64,000 nt of DNA from Sclerodactyla briareus (taxonomy: Eukaryota > Echinodermata > Holothuroidea > Dendrochirotida > Sclerodactylidae): contig JAODTK010003765.1 in NCBI GenBank assembly GCA_026419785.1, positions 124,001-188,000 of the forward strand, written 5' to 3'. This document shows, piece by piece, positions 24,735 through 36,189 of the stretch. Position 1 is the stretch's first letter; the number at the start of each line of letters is the position of its first letter. The notes below the pieces were generated by a model. That model was given only the letters and a program-made list of their open reading frames with translations, did no database searches and was not told where the DNA came from. Both the position numbers and the translations under genes were made by a program.

Positions 24735-25600
24735 ATATTCTTGTGTCATGTGACGTCAATTCTGCAACTTTTTCAATTAAGGGATAAACTTTCAACGGGT
24801 AGAACTTATTACTGGTGCATAACCAGTCGGGACTCTGATTTTATGTAAAAACGGACGATGGTGCAGCCGAGTTCGTTTAAGCTAATTCACAGTCGAGACT
24901 GTTTATGACCTGTAAAAGTCGACCTGCTGTAGATTATTCCAATTCTACAACCCCAAAATCAAGCATTATCCAAATGATTAAGTAATCTATACTCTCTATA
25001 TCTATATCTATCTTTGTATCTCTAACAGTAAATAAGCAGCTAGGGTAACATTGCGTTTGGTTTCATCGAAGTAAAATTGTCATTGCGTACCATACACAAA
25101 GATGGGCAGGGCTTGGCAGTGGGTACTTCCACGAGACGCCAATACAACCCACGCGTGCCAACGGAGGGTTCTGCGCGTGTGAACATGGCTTCCAATGCAA
25201 CAGACGACGCTCGTTTTCGCGCTCTTTTGTATTCTCGCTTAGCAGTACGCCTCTGAAGAGCGGGTATATGCAGCCCGTAGCTGCGCGTGTAAACATAAAC
25301 TTCCAAAGGCTCCGCAACTTACATTCGCGTAAAAGTACTACTGCGTCGCGTTTTACTAAAACGCAGCAATGGGAGCAATTATTCGATTGTTGTGGTTACT
25401 CTGACCAGCTGACTGTTTATTGCAAAAATACTAGTCCGCTGCGTGATTGGGATTAGCAATCAGAATCCTGTAATTTGCAATAACGATGGTTTGGGGTTGT
25501 AATAATCTGTAAGCATCAATTTTATCAGGTGAACCATCTTTAATATTATAAATCTTTTCATTTCTTTAAGAGCCATTTTCTATCATTTTTTTAACAGTGA
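24735..25600. other. Unassigned region upstream of the LINE fragment
   Basis: Contains two overlapping minus-strand ORFs at 25040-25306 and 25063-25317 over a locally GC-richer stretch, with no recognisable motif. A short TCTA-rich stretch lies near 24990-25020. I see nothing else. Confidence 0.3.
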
Positions 25601-26650
25601 ATAGAAATTCGTCGTCTACGCTTTCCGGCTAGGTTGCCATTCGCGTGTAATCACGATTTCCCAGCTTTTCGATCATTGGCTACTGTCACATAGTCCCGTG
25701 GTACTTCTTTGATGACTTGCTGAACCCAGGTTAGTTTCGGTCGTTCCACTGCGTCTCTGTTTTTTTCGGACTGCATTCTTAGTTGCCCTCCGTGCAAGAG
25801 CTTCTTCAGGGAGTCTGCAAAGATCCCCAAGCAATTAAGGCGTCCCGTTTGATTGTTCTGCTCCAAGGTTCACGGCTTGTTATTCATAGAGATCTCGTTT
25901 CTCATCGTCCTTGTCTGTTATATTTAGTGTACGTCTCAATAATACCTTGGAGAACGTTTAATTTTGTCCTTCTAATTTTTGTTGTGGACATGTTCCAAAG
26001 TCGCTGTTGTATGAAAAATTAAGATATGTAATGCATTGAAATCCTCATCTTGTGGTGAATTCATCATCTCCTGCTTTTGAAGAAATTTTTTTGGAGTTGA
26101 TTATAGGCACTTATAGCGAACCTTTTCTTCTATTATGAACCTTCTTCAGTGTCGAGTAAGATTCCCATGTACTTGCATCTCTTCCATTCCGTTGATCCAT
26201 CTCTGATTTTATATTCTTCAGTCTTGTCCCTCATTTATAGTGAGATTACGGTGCCTAAGCTTTCGTGTTACTGTTTTCCTTACCTTCGTTATCTGGTCCT
26301 TTATTGTTGTATCTAGCTTTTTCATCCGCATATTGCGATTCAATCACATCAGAGATTGGCTTTGTTTTAGCTTGCTATAAGCGTGGATCTTTCAGATGCT
26401 CTGGGAAAGAATATATTTTCTCTCGGCATTGCGTAAGTTTCTGTGTCATCCCTCTCATCATCCCTCTTCTCCTTCTGCAGTGATTTTGCCAGGTAATAAA
26501 TAAAGAGCACTGCCTTGCACATCTCCCTGTGGCTCCAATGTTAGTTGTGAAAATAATCCCCCAATTCTTTGTCTACTCTAACATGTAATTGTACATCCTT
26601 AGCAGTAATAGAACACGTGTCACTCGTTCAGCATCCGAACTTCTTCAGGT
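25600..26650 (-). mobile_element. LINE fragment: C-terminal half of a reverse transcriptase ORF
   Basis: Minus-strand blocks in changing frames give the palm and C-terminal region of a non-LTR retrotransposon ORF2. They are PQGDVQGSAL (about 26545-26510, the normal PQGD..S..LF box), a QYADE catalytic box (about 26345-26325, where YADD is expected), a WKRCKYMGILLDTEE block (about 26195-26150), AISAYNQLQKN (about 26115-26080), and a late RPKLTWVQQV block (about 25745-25715, like the GRP.L.W..Q C-terminal signature). The N-terminal endonuclease is absent, as expected for 5' truncation. It lies inside the presumed Polinton on the same strand as the polymerase. Exact LINE clade not determined. Confidence 0.75.
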
Positions 26651-26684
26651 CTTCTTGATAGAAAATATTACTCCCTAAAATTTT

Positions 26685-26935
26685 TGCCCTCAATTTTTTT
26701 TCTTCTTCCATTTTTTTTTTTTCATTTTTTTTTTTCCCCAATTTGTTTTTTCCATTTTTTGTTTTTTCAAACTAAATTTTTTTTTTCATTTTTTTGTTTT
26801 TTCCAAAAATATTTTTTTTTTCCAATTTTTTTTTTTGTCAAAATTTGTTTTTTTTTCAAGATTTTTCCAAAATTGCATTGCTTTATTAGAAATCTTACTC
26901 CCTAATTTTTTCCAAAATTTTCCTTTTAATCCTCT
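26685..26935. repeat. T-rich low-complexity tract
   Basis: Poly-T runs separated by short caaaa, ttcc or attt interruptions, with a period of about 30-40 bp in places. The ORF reading Phe/Leu-rich on the plus strand (26684-26905) is a by-product. It lies just upstream of the LINE fragment on that element's strand. It could be an expanded A/T tail of a neighbouring element or a homopolymer artefact. Confidence 0.8.
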
Positions 26936-27430
26936 TTTTTTATTGTTTTTGATTTGTTCTCGTGATAAAGAGCTTGCATTGCAATTAGCACGTCCTCATT
27001 TGTTAACATAATTGAGGTTGCACTTTTTGTATAAACTCCACACTTTTACAAGGCCGGGGTTCTTTTAAATATAGGCGCACTGAATGGCTTTCTTGTGTTC
27101 TGTGCAGTAGCTACCCACGCACGTCGAGGACATTTTTTCACTATGTCCCACTAAATCCCCCATGAACATGTATTTTTAACATCATTGTTAATCTTTAGGT
27201 TTATGCAGGTGGCAATAATCTTCAGCATAATCGCCTCGCAACTGGTGTTCCATCTCGTTTTGAATACTGTACAGATGAGTGATCATTACTATACTTTCAT
27301 TTCTTTAAACCATTCTCGTAGATAGACAGTGATACTCACTGCCCAACACAATTCATTCCGGCGGTAATTCTGTACTGTTGGTATAATCTGCAGTTCCGCT
27401 CTGACGAAAGCTTATTCTGGACCATTTGCT
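26935..27430. other. Unassigned
   Basis: About 500 bp, nothing recognisable. Confidence 0.3.
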
Positions 27431-27439
27431 AAGTTCAGG

Positions 27440-27660
27440 CGCGTATCCGGGGGGGGGGCTTTGGGGGCGCGCGTGCCCCCCGGGTAAGAGAAGTAGGAAA
27501 AAATGAAAAGGGGGAAAGAGGAAAACAGGGAGAGGATGAAGGAAAAGAAGAGGAGAGAGAAAGAATGAGGAGAAACGAGAAGGGAGAAGGAAAAGAGAAG
27601 GGGGAGAGGAAGAGGAATAATGAGAAAGGAAAGGGGTGTTAAAAAAAATCGAAAGAAACC
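27440..27660 (+). repeat. Purine-rich low-complexity tract with GC-rich head
   Basis: Starts with a G-run and a g/c block ending ccccccggg, then about 170 bp of almost pure A/G. The complementary ORF (27353-27736 minus, Ser/Pro/Phe-rich) arises from composition alone. A c-run follows at 27735-27775. Confidence 0.8.
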
Positions 27661-27779
27661 AAAAAAACTGAAAGTGACGTAGGCTAATGTAAGTCATATA
27701 CGTGTCGAAGAATGCTTCCCCAATTTTAGAATACACCCCCCCCTACACCTCCCATCAATAGCCCCCCCCCCCCCTCTCG

Positions 27780-29385
27780 CGGTCTAATCAGGTAATCATT
27801 CAGCTTCCGGCTTTATCCAAGATAATAACATTCGGATCGGGCCGAATCCCCCTCCCCCACCCACTGCAGGCTATCGGGGGCAAAGTCTGGGGTTAATGAT
27901 GATTTAGGTGGATCCGCCACATACCCACTATAAGGCATGAGTTGAAACGCATTTTCGACATAAATTTATGTGCATCCTTTGTAGAAAGTTGACCATATCT
28001 GCTAGGGCAACACCCTTGTCACAGGGCAGCGAGGCAGTGCCTTTAGTCAAGTGCGAGATCGAGTAGCACAATTCGGGCGAAGAATGGGAGAAAGTAAGGC
28101 GGGAGCTTGACGAGGGCACAGAATGTTAGGCACACTAATCATAGGACTCCTGAGAGTGGTACCCTAACTCTGTTTTCTGAATCCAATTGTTAGTGGCCTG
28201 CATTTTCTTGCCATAGCCGTAGTGGCGGGTGAAGCGAAAGTGAAACGTTAACCTTAAATATTTACTGAGTGCCCGCAAAAAATTGTGGTTTCTTCGTCCA
28301 CTTCAATGGAATTAGGCACCATTTTTGAGATTGAGTAATTATATTGGGATAATCTGACAAGCTCACCATTCCACTGTCTAGCGCCCCTACGAAAACTAAG
28401 GCTGTGAAAAGATCAGGGAAGATTGGGAATTAGTGCCTTTCCTGAGCATCTGGGACGCCTCATATCCCGAAATTTCTGTGGAAGTAAACTACTCACCAAC
28501 CGATGCCTGTCTCTCGTCAGCATATTGAATCAAGACCATATGAAGTACTTGGCCCAGTAGCGTTAGCAAGGGGCGGGGGGGGGGGGGGGGTCAAGAGCCC
28601 CTCTCAAAAAATCATGGCGTCCCTCAACCCCGTGTACCCACCCCCCGAATGAAATTTGTAATTCCGAGAAACAAATTATTAGTCAGTAATCGACGACCAG
28701 TTTGATAAGAAAGGCAATAGCCATTGAGCCAAATTTGCCTCAATGCCACTAATAATAGTGTACTACGTTCGTGCTTCGTGCGTGTCTAGTGGATGCAATT
28801 TCGTACCGTTCTGCTCTCCCGTATCCCGACATCTCTGCAGCTCTATATGGGAAATGTCTTCCTCATTGGCCCTAGCTTATACATATCTGTGAGGTGGTGA
28901 AAATATAACAGCAACATTCTCCATGAAAACTTGACAAATACAATTCAAACTCTTTTGGATACGAAGCCCTTTAGCCTTTTTCGTTTCTTCCTCTCTCAAC
29001 TTTCCATGTTGCAATTTGAACTGCAGTAGCCTAGGACTATCAGATGCTCGAATTTTCAGCGCCGCTTTCTCCAGAAAACGGCTACTCGGAAGTTGCCCTG
29101 CTCTCTATGGCATCAACTTTATATCATGATTGGGACAGTTAGAGCTAAAAGTGGCCTAAAATGTCCTAAATTTGCTGGATATGATTTTTCTCAGATGTGC
29201 TCTGGAAATCTGAGGTGGGAAAAATTGCGCAGCCTCGCCGCGACACTGGTGAATAGTAGTATGGCGCAGCAATGCTGAAATTCAGGCTGGAAAGGTAAAG
29301 TCGGGGGGCAGACGATAGGACCGAGGTCGGCATAATGTGAACATTTTTCCCCCCATTACAAAATTTGTGATCACAAAAGGATCAT
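27780..29385. other. Unassigned, with a G-run
   Basis: No recognised gene. A run of about 20 G sits at 28571-28591 within aaggggcggg...tcaagagcccc, a form seen at the ends of dispersed repeats. ORFs at 27928-28119 minus and 29093-29278 plus show no family resemblance. Confidence 0.3.
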
Positions 29386-29490
29386 AAAACGCCCGGGGGA
29401 GGGCATTTCCCGCCCTCTGGGGGTTGCACAATCAAAAAATTTCGTTGTGAGTCCGCGGCCAACACATGTGGGCTCCGCTCAGATGTATCT
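29386..29490 (+). repeat. GC-rich dispersed repeat, copy 1
   Basis: Shares with copies at 30022 and 30931 the order: a c.gg.g.ggcatttcc block, then an a/t-rich aaaaaattt core, then a block gtgagtccgcg.ccaac, then a gctccgctcagat end. About 100 bp each, same orientation. Confidence 0.65.
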
Positions 29491-30021
29491 CGTTCCCCTA
29501 GTGCCCCCCTCCCAAGACGAAAAGTCTGGTGACACCGCACTGCTCACACCCTCCTCAGCGCCTCCCCCTGAGAAAATCCTAGCTGCGCCACGAGGTCAGG
29601 TACGCGAGAGTAGGTCACTTTTCCTGCATCTGAGGGATCGACTTGCTCTGAGATTTTCTCAACGATTTCGCTGCCAACATTGATCGGGCTCCGTTTAGAT
29701 AGCCAGCAAAACTCATCTCCCACATTTCATATCGGGTGGTTACATCACCGGTACTTCACATTTGCCACTTGCTGATCAGATATTAAGGTCTAAAATGAAG
29801 AGGGTTGGTTTCAATCCTAGCTCCACCTGTTTACCGTAAATTGTAAATTCGCACAGTAGGGTTTTATTGAGTTTAACTCACTTGTGACGTATTCTTAATA
29901 AAAAACATTTGAGAGGGCAGTCGTAGATGCTGTTGTGCTATTTTATTTGCCGATAGCCTGCAGAGTGAAAACTTTCAACATTCTTTTCTTTCTGAAAGTG
30001 CACATCCAGTTTTGGCAATTA

Positions 30022-30127
30022 GGCCGGCGAGGCGCCATTTCCGGCGAATCTTGGAGGTATAAAAAGCCAAAATTTTCTGTGGTGCGCTACGCGCCAGCCA
30101 AAAGTGGCGACTCCGCCTCAGATAGTA
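30022..30127 (+). repeat. GC-rich dispersed repeat, copy 2
   Basis: Second copy: gaggcgccatttccggcg, a ccaaaattttctg core, a gcgctacgcgccagcc block and a gactccgcctcagatag end. The ORFs spanning it (29935-30174 plus and 29975-30559 minus, 194 codons) have no recognised domain and cross repeat sequence. Confidence 0.7.
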
Positions 30128-30930
30128 ATTGCAGTCCACATTCTCCCCCCCCCCCACTTGCCGAAACGGATTGACCGTCCCTACTTTGATCCAGAACCTG
30201 TGAGGAAAAAACGCAGAGAGAATGGGTAAATAACCCACATTATTCGAAATTTTTCTGAACAAGGAACGCCAACAGCAAGCTGCACCAAGTATAACCCTTA
30301 ATATCAAATAGGAGGGGGGGGCGTTTTGCGAAAGGTGCCACTGGTTTGACATGGGGAAACCTGCATGATGTCCAGGGCGATGGTTCGTTTCTTGCATTGG
30401 TAGCACAGTTTCCAGCTCAGCTGCAGCCCGGCCAATAAGCCCGATTGCAGTTGTTGCCTCATGGCCGGACAGGAATAAGGCCGTTTTGAATGTGCCCAGG
30501 GATCTCAGCCTGATTGAATGTGTAAGCTCATTAGGAAGGAGAGAATGCATGTCAAACACTTACACATCAGTTATTCATAAATGAACCGATTGTCACGTTC
30601 ATTTTCTCCAGACTGTTCTTAAAGATTAACGAAGTAGTAACATATACCCCGGTACTCTGTAATCATATCAGGGCCACCAAAATGAGAGTTTGTTTAGTGT
30701 CTGGGAATATACGTAGGGGCTGACGGGCGAGGAAATAATGCTGTCACTAGTTATGGCGTTGGTTTATATAGTGTGAATATGATGTGGAGGAGAAGGAAAA
30801 CCCAACCCTTAAATTTAGATTCAATATATTTCAGTATGAATGCAAAGATCATTTTTGTTCTCAGGGTAATTCCAGACACAAGGCACTTTGATTTTAGCGA
30901 TAGAGTGAGTATATTAAAACGGGTCACTCT

Positions 30931-31036
30931 CATCTCCCGAGGGGCATTTCCGGCCGATCTGGGAGGTGGTACAACCTCAAAAATTTTCTTTGTAAGTTCC
31001 GCGCCAACCGATGTTGACGCTCCGCTTAGATAGTGC
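30931..31036 (+). repeat. GC-rich dispersed repeat, copy 3
   Basis: Third copy: gaggggcatttccggccgat, a caaaaattttctttg core, a gttccgcgccaac block, and a gctccgcttagatag end. The spacing of the copies (about 630 and 910 bp) is irregular, so this is a dispersed family locally clustered and not a tandem array. Confidence 0.7.
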
Positions 31037-31039
31037 ACG

Positions 31040-33410
31040 CGCCCCGGGTGTGAATCTGCCTTCGCGCCTGTTAATACACGGTTGCGTCCTTTGTGAGAGC
31101 CATAGTGGTCGCATTCCATAGGTTTAATCGACGAAAAAGGTGATGGGGTGCAGTGAAAGAAAGTAGCGAAGTGATAGAAAATGAGTGAAATGGAGCGAGG
31201 TGTATTCAGCGTGAACCTATGGGGGCATACAAGTACCTAACTATCACACCATCAGGTATTTTGCTCTCTTTTGCACTAATGTTGTAGCTGAATGGTGGTT
31301 GACAGATTTTTTTTATGATGGATTCAAGGTCACCGTCTCTAATCTAGTTTTTCAAAGGATTTAATGATGGACAAAGCAAAGTCTACAGCGTTTTTTTTAT
31401 GAAATTTTTTTTTTTTTTTACCCGGCTTGTAACAGAGAGTGAGAACATTTACCTTCACTGGTAAGGTTCAGTTTCTTTGAGAAAACGTAACATTTTCGTG
31501 TTAACGGGTAGAAAATAATCTCTATTCAATGTCTGCAAGAGGACGTCGGCTGAATCGTTTAGTATCAATACCTGTTGCCGCACTCCTGTGCTTTCACGGC
31601 AATTTCTCTTCTTTGTATGTAACACCTTTCTCACGCATGAAGTCTATTGACCCTCCCGAGATGAATCTTTCACCAGGATCTATTTGATTGTTTATAGGAT
31701 AGGTCAATGGGCTTATTTTATAGATTCTTCGAGTGCACTCGATACTGGGGTTGCAGTTCTTTGTCCGTTAGTGCTTCTGCTTCGTCTGCTTTAATTTTTA
31801 GACATTTACTCGCAAGCATGTAGATGCAATACTTATACCCCCAACATTGCCTCCGTGATATACAGTGCTACGATATTATCAGTACTGATTGGCATTTTTG
31901 TTATATTCTTTCGTCTTTTTAATTAATTATTCGAAAATGAAAAGGGGTAAACTGCTTAGGACACTACATTGACTTGGGTTTCACTTTCAGGAGTTGTGAT
32001 AAACTTTGATAAATGACAATAAAATGAAAGAAGGATTAAACCCGCCAACCAATACAACGCAAAAATGCATTAAAAGTTAATTAACCTTATGTAAGGCAAG
32101 TAATCAACTTGCACACCATCATCTTGTCTAGGTAGGAATGGTTTCTTGTTGGTTCGTGCAGTATTTTTATCTTTGTTTTCTATTGTCTCGACGAAGGCTG
32201 TGATTTCAATGGCAGCAGAGCTTACCTGGGTTGTTTTTTGTAACCTTAAGTACTTGTGGTTCCACTTGTGGAGGTTCCATCCTCCAATTGGTCCATTATA
32301 TTGAGGTATCAACTATTATTTTAAATGAAACATGACTTGCAGTTAGAAGTCCAGAGCAAGTGGAGCTAAGTTACTCCAAATTTATAATTACAGATCACAC
32401 AAAAATGTGATAAAGCATTGAGACTAGTGGATCATGCTCTAATTCTTTAAGATAAAGCTTCACATCATCAATTTCTGCATTAATTCCTGCTAATCCAAAC
32501 CAAGAGCAATTAAACAAAAATTGCTATGGTAGTCGAACCTAATGGACTTGATCATCTCATCGTGACCAAATTTCCTATCGCTTTTGTTTTAATGCCCAAT
32601 TGTTCTGTGTCTCAATACAATGTCATAAATTTAAAGTACAGCCAGTTTGTTTTGATTACTGGGGTTTCGACCATTCTAGCGAGACTCCTGAATTAGTACA
32701 CGCCATTTCGTAATTCTAAACTGATTCACTTAGTTATAACTGAGCGTGTGTGTCTGTGCTTTTAAATAATCACTAACGACCCTAATCATTAAATGTTAAT
32801 TAATAACTCAGACGGTCATTGAGGCGCCGGCTTGGTATAGCTTGGACAGCCAGAGTGTCAGCCAGGGACTCCCAAATTATAGTGGAAAGTTAAAATCGTC
32901 TCCCATAGGCATCGGCAACAGCTTTATCAGTACATCGTTTGTTGAGGATGTCTTTATCTTCAGCCTTCATTCCTCAAGTTGCAATGATTCTCATTCCTAA
33001 TGTAATACATGATACGCCATAGTACTGAGCCGTCGCTTGGGTAACAATAAATCGCTATATAGCAGTGATACACATCTGAACTCGTCCAGGGGAATAATTT
33101 CATGCCTTCTATTCTAATACTTATCTTTTTTACAATTGCTATACCAAGATTGTGGACAATCTTCTTTCTGTTGGCACAGGGTAGATTAGATTACTAATTC
33201 AATGTGAAAAGCTAGTCTGGTTGTAACGGGTATTATGACATCATCTGCAACCTAAAATTGGAGATCTACCGGTTAAATTCTGGTTTAATTTATTGTGCTG
33301 GGGTTGTTCGTGATCACAACAGATTGCCTAATACCTTTCACACCGCCAATTGCATTACGTAATTTATTTAAATACAATATTAAACTTTAAATAAAAAATG
33401 GAGACTTTGC
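31040..33410. other. Unassigned interior with coding-like minus-strand scraps
   Basis: No domain is recognised. On the minus strand about 31850-31560, short in-frame runs such as ASKCLKIKADEAEALTDKE and GGSIDFMREKGVTYKEE look like coding sequence broken by indels. Another minus ORF is at 32070-32312 (80 aa). Given their place between the polymerase and the right-hand Polinton genes they may be element genes, but that is inference. A T-run lies at about 31410-31420. Confidence 0.3.
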
Positions 33411-33420
33411 ATGGATGCTT

Positions 33421-33591
33421 ATGGGAGGAAGAAAATCCGCTCTGGAAGATGATGCTGATGAGACAAAAGCATTTATCAATGATGATTCATTTGATGATCA
33501 ACTAATAAATAAAGATCTAGACGAAGGAGTGGATTGTCTTGAAGTACCGCAGTTAAGAAAGAATAAAGTAAATGATTTCTATACAATATGA
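33421..33591 (+). CDS. Small acidic ORF (56 codons) in the presumed Polinton
   Basis: Starts at ATG 33421 (MGGRKSALEDDADE) and ends at TGA 33589-33591. It is strongly acidic, rich in Asp and Glu, with no Cys cluster or membrane segment. It is the first of a run of plus-strand coding-like pieces up to 34.65 kb. I do not recognise the family. It may be the N-terminal piece of a longer protein cut by a frameshift. Confidence 0.35.
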   Translation: MGGRKSALEDDADETKAFINDDSFDDQLINKDLDEGVDCLEVPQLRKNKVNDFYTI

Positions 33592-33789
33592 AAGAAGAAT
33601 ATGGCTTAATGCCAAATGTTAAAAAAATTATGATAATTTTAAACCTTGAGGGTGGGATCTTTTAGTAAAAACGGATAAAGGATATAAACCATTAACTCAG
33701 GTAAAAGCTTAAAAGCAAGTTCTTATAGTATTAAGAAAATTTAATGGGAATACTATCGGAATAAATGGGGTTGGTTAACCAATAGCAAA

Positions 33790-34660
33790 GGACGAGTTAT
33801 TGGACACATATAATAAATCTGACTCTGAAGAAGGAGTATAGTGAAATGGAGAAACTGCCAGAAGTTGCTAATGATATCGATCAATCAATACAAGGTGAGA
33901 TGCAAGCCACCATTCGATAATGTGTTAGCTAGCACAGAGGAGGACGGTGTAACAACAGAAATACTAGCTCTCAATGAAGCTCTACAAAAATCTCGTGCTG
34001 AGCTTGTCAATAACTTGGCCAACCTGAAAAGAAACATTAGAGATCTGTGATATTATCAGAACAAAATAAATAGCTCAAGCACCGAGGAGGGAAATGAAGA
34101 AGCTGAAAAGAAATCAAAGCAAGAATAAAAGACTTGGAAATAGAAGAAAGTGGTAGTAGATTGGTGTGGAAGCAGGCAAGTTATAAATATAGCAATTGCG
34201 TGGGCAGAGATTAAACAGAATAAAGAAACTATCAATCACAAACTTTTGAAAGAAAGATACGACGCTATCGGAAAAAGTAAGAATTTATTAGAGAACAAGG
34301 TGGAACGGTGGTTAGTATATCAACTGCTATATGGCATTAGCTATTAGCACTGTGTTGTAAGCATCCTAGAGGTTGTTAAAAATGTGTGGTGCCTACCCCT
34401 ACACCCAAAACAAGTCAACCCCGAGTGGTGGTATAAACAACGATTAAAGATATTCTAAAAAGCATTGCAAATGTATTGGGAAAGTTAGCGTTCTAACACT
34501 GAATGGATGCACTGCCAGGCGCATCATCGGAGGTTGTTTGATCGTGGCTTATTAAATGATGAGTGGTGCTGTTGGATGGCTAGCAGAAAATGTGTGGGCA
34601 TTGTTTACTGGGGTGGAGCGTTGGAGTTATTTACTTGATAAACATAATGAAGAAGATTAT
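33790..34660 (+). pseudogene. Polinton-type structural/membrane protein remnant
   Basis: Pieces in two or three frames: a helical charged block (33841-34050, with ALNEALQKSRAELVNNLANL), then about 34290-34380 a hydrophobic Ser/Ala/Ile stretch, a Pro-Thr linker (VPTPTPK, about 34390), a TIKDILKSIANVLGKLA helix (about 34440-34490) and a DALPGASSEVV block (about 34505-34540) followed by hydrophobic sequence. The order Pro-rich linker, amphipathic helix, ALPG, hydrophobic tail is one I associate with proteins encoded beside pPolB in invertebrate Polintons. That link is from memory of the family and not proven here. The gene is broken by stops. Confidence 0.4.
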
Positions 34661-35900
34661 TTAAGTACATAATAAAGCATTATGAAATACGTGCAATCCC
34701 AGTACCCCAACGATCTATGGCGAGTTTGTCATTTTCCTGTTCACTTGCAGATTGGATATTTGTGGATTGGTGGTGCTAATGTATTGTTGATTCAATGGTG
34801 TAGTGTATCATGAATGTAGTTGGAGTTGCAATTGGGTTCATCGATAGTTCATATCATCAAACTCACTCCACAGGTTCAAAACAGGTGGGTCAGGTGGTTG
34901 TGGTATGGACAGGTATTAAAAGAATCATTCGTACCGAGTGCTTGTTGGTTTTATAGAGCTGAGTGCGGGAAGAACGAAAGAATATATGAAGGAAAGAGAC
35001 AAAGATTTATAATTCATATGTGAGCCACCAATCCTCAAGTTTTTTAAGGGAAAAATTCCTTGGGGGGTAGGCATCATGTAAACATTTTGGACGAATTACA
35101 AACTTACTTGTACGAGCATATTGCAGTGGGCTTGACAGCGATTTTAAACTTACTGGAAATCTACTGGGGGAGAATAATACAAATCCTTAATATAGACAAA
35201 AGACTGTCGTTAGCATTAGAATGGTGCCACTTGGTGTCGAGAAACTGTTTTTGTTTGAGGGTTGTGCCCCTTAAAATACAAAAACAAAAGTTTTCTCAGA
35301 CTATCATTGAGTGTCTCGTGCCAATATCTGTTAGACGTTCTGATGTGGTATGACAAACCCTCTCCAAGCGCCTACTACTTGTTTATCGGAGATATTGAGA
35401 AAGGTGAGAAACTGGTGATCTAGCTCGCACGCAGGGTTTTTTTAACAAAAGCCATTACAGTTGCATCTGTGTACCCTTCATGTGTATTGTGTAAACTGCT
35501 AGTGTCATTAATTTCCGTCTAATACAATTGAATACCCAGCATAAGCAGTGCCAAAACAATTACTATGGGTATTGGCGTGTTGCTTCCAGTTTGATTTCTG
35601 TGAAACATGAACCCGATGACATATGTCTCCATATGCGGACATGTCTAATTATTTCAATGCCAATAATGATTTGAAATGTGTGGGACAACTCATTTCTTTT
35701 AGCAGCCTTCGACAAAGTTAATAGACAGGAAACCTAAGCTTTTAAGTCTACTGTTGTTATGTGGAGTGGTAATGAGTGACACAATCCTGAGGGTACACGA
35801 AATTACGAAGTTGAGTTTGTTTTGCCGAAATTGCATCGGGTTTGAGTTACCCAATCGTTATAGACCTCTCAAGATTGAAGTGTGGTTAATAATAATTTTC
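34660..35900. other. Unassigned plus-strand ORFs
   Basis: ORFs at 34820-35023 and 35060-35353 (97 aa). No motif recognised. Their position within the presumed Polinton makes element coding possible. Confidence 0.25.
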
Positions 35901-35924
35901 AAATAAATTGGTAGATCGAGGGCA

Positions 35925-36180
35925 AAAGGGGGGAGGAGGGGAGAAAGGGAGAGGGGGACGGGGAAAAGGGAGGGGGGGCCGAAAAGGCGAGGGAGGGGAG
36001 GGGGAAGAGAGATAGAAGAAAGGGGGAGAGGGGGGAAGAAGGGCGGGGAAAGCGGGGGGGGAAAAGGGGTGGGGGGGGGGGGGGAAAAGAAGAGAGGGAA
36101 GAAAGGAAGCAGACGGAGGAAGGGGGGGGGGGGGGGGGGTTGGGGGGGGGGGGGGGGGGGGGGGGGGTTTTTGGGGGGGT
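35925..36180 (+). repeat. G-rich low-complexity tract
   Basis: About 200 bp of G/A sequence passing into nearly pure G at 36119-36179. The complementary Pro/Ser-rich ORF (35899-36192 minus) is compositional. Such a tract is G-quadruplex-prone if real, but it also resembles a collapsed or low-quality read region. Confidence 0.85.
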
Positions 36181-36189
36181 AATTAAAAA

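Noticed and set aside
27353..27736. 127-codon Ser/Pro/Phe-rich ORF on the minus strand
   Set aside because: It lies over a purine-rich tract; composition alone explains it.
29975..30559. 194-codon minus-strand ORF, among the longest in the window
   Set aside because: It crosses the GC-rich dispersed repeat and has no recognised domain or conserved pattern. Its length is helped by locally GC-rich sequence.
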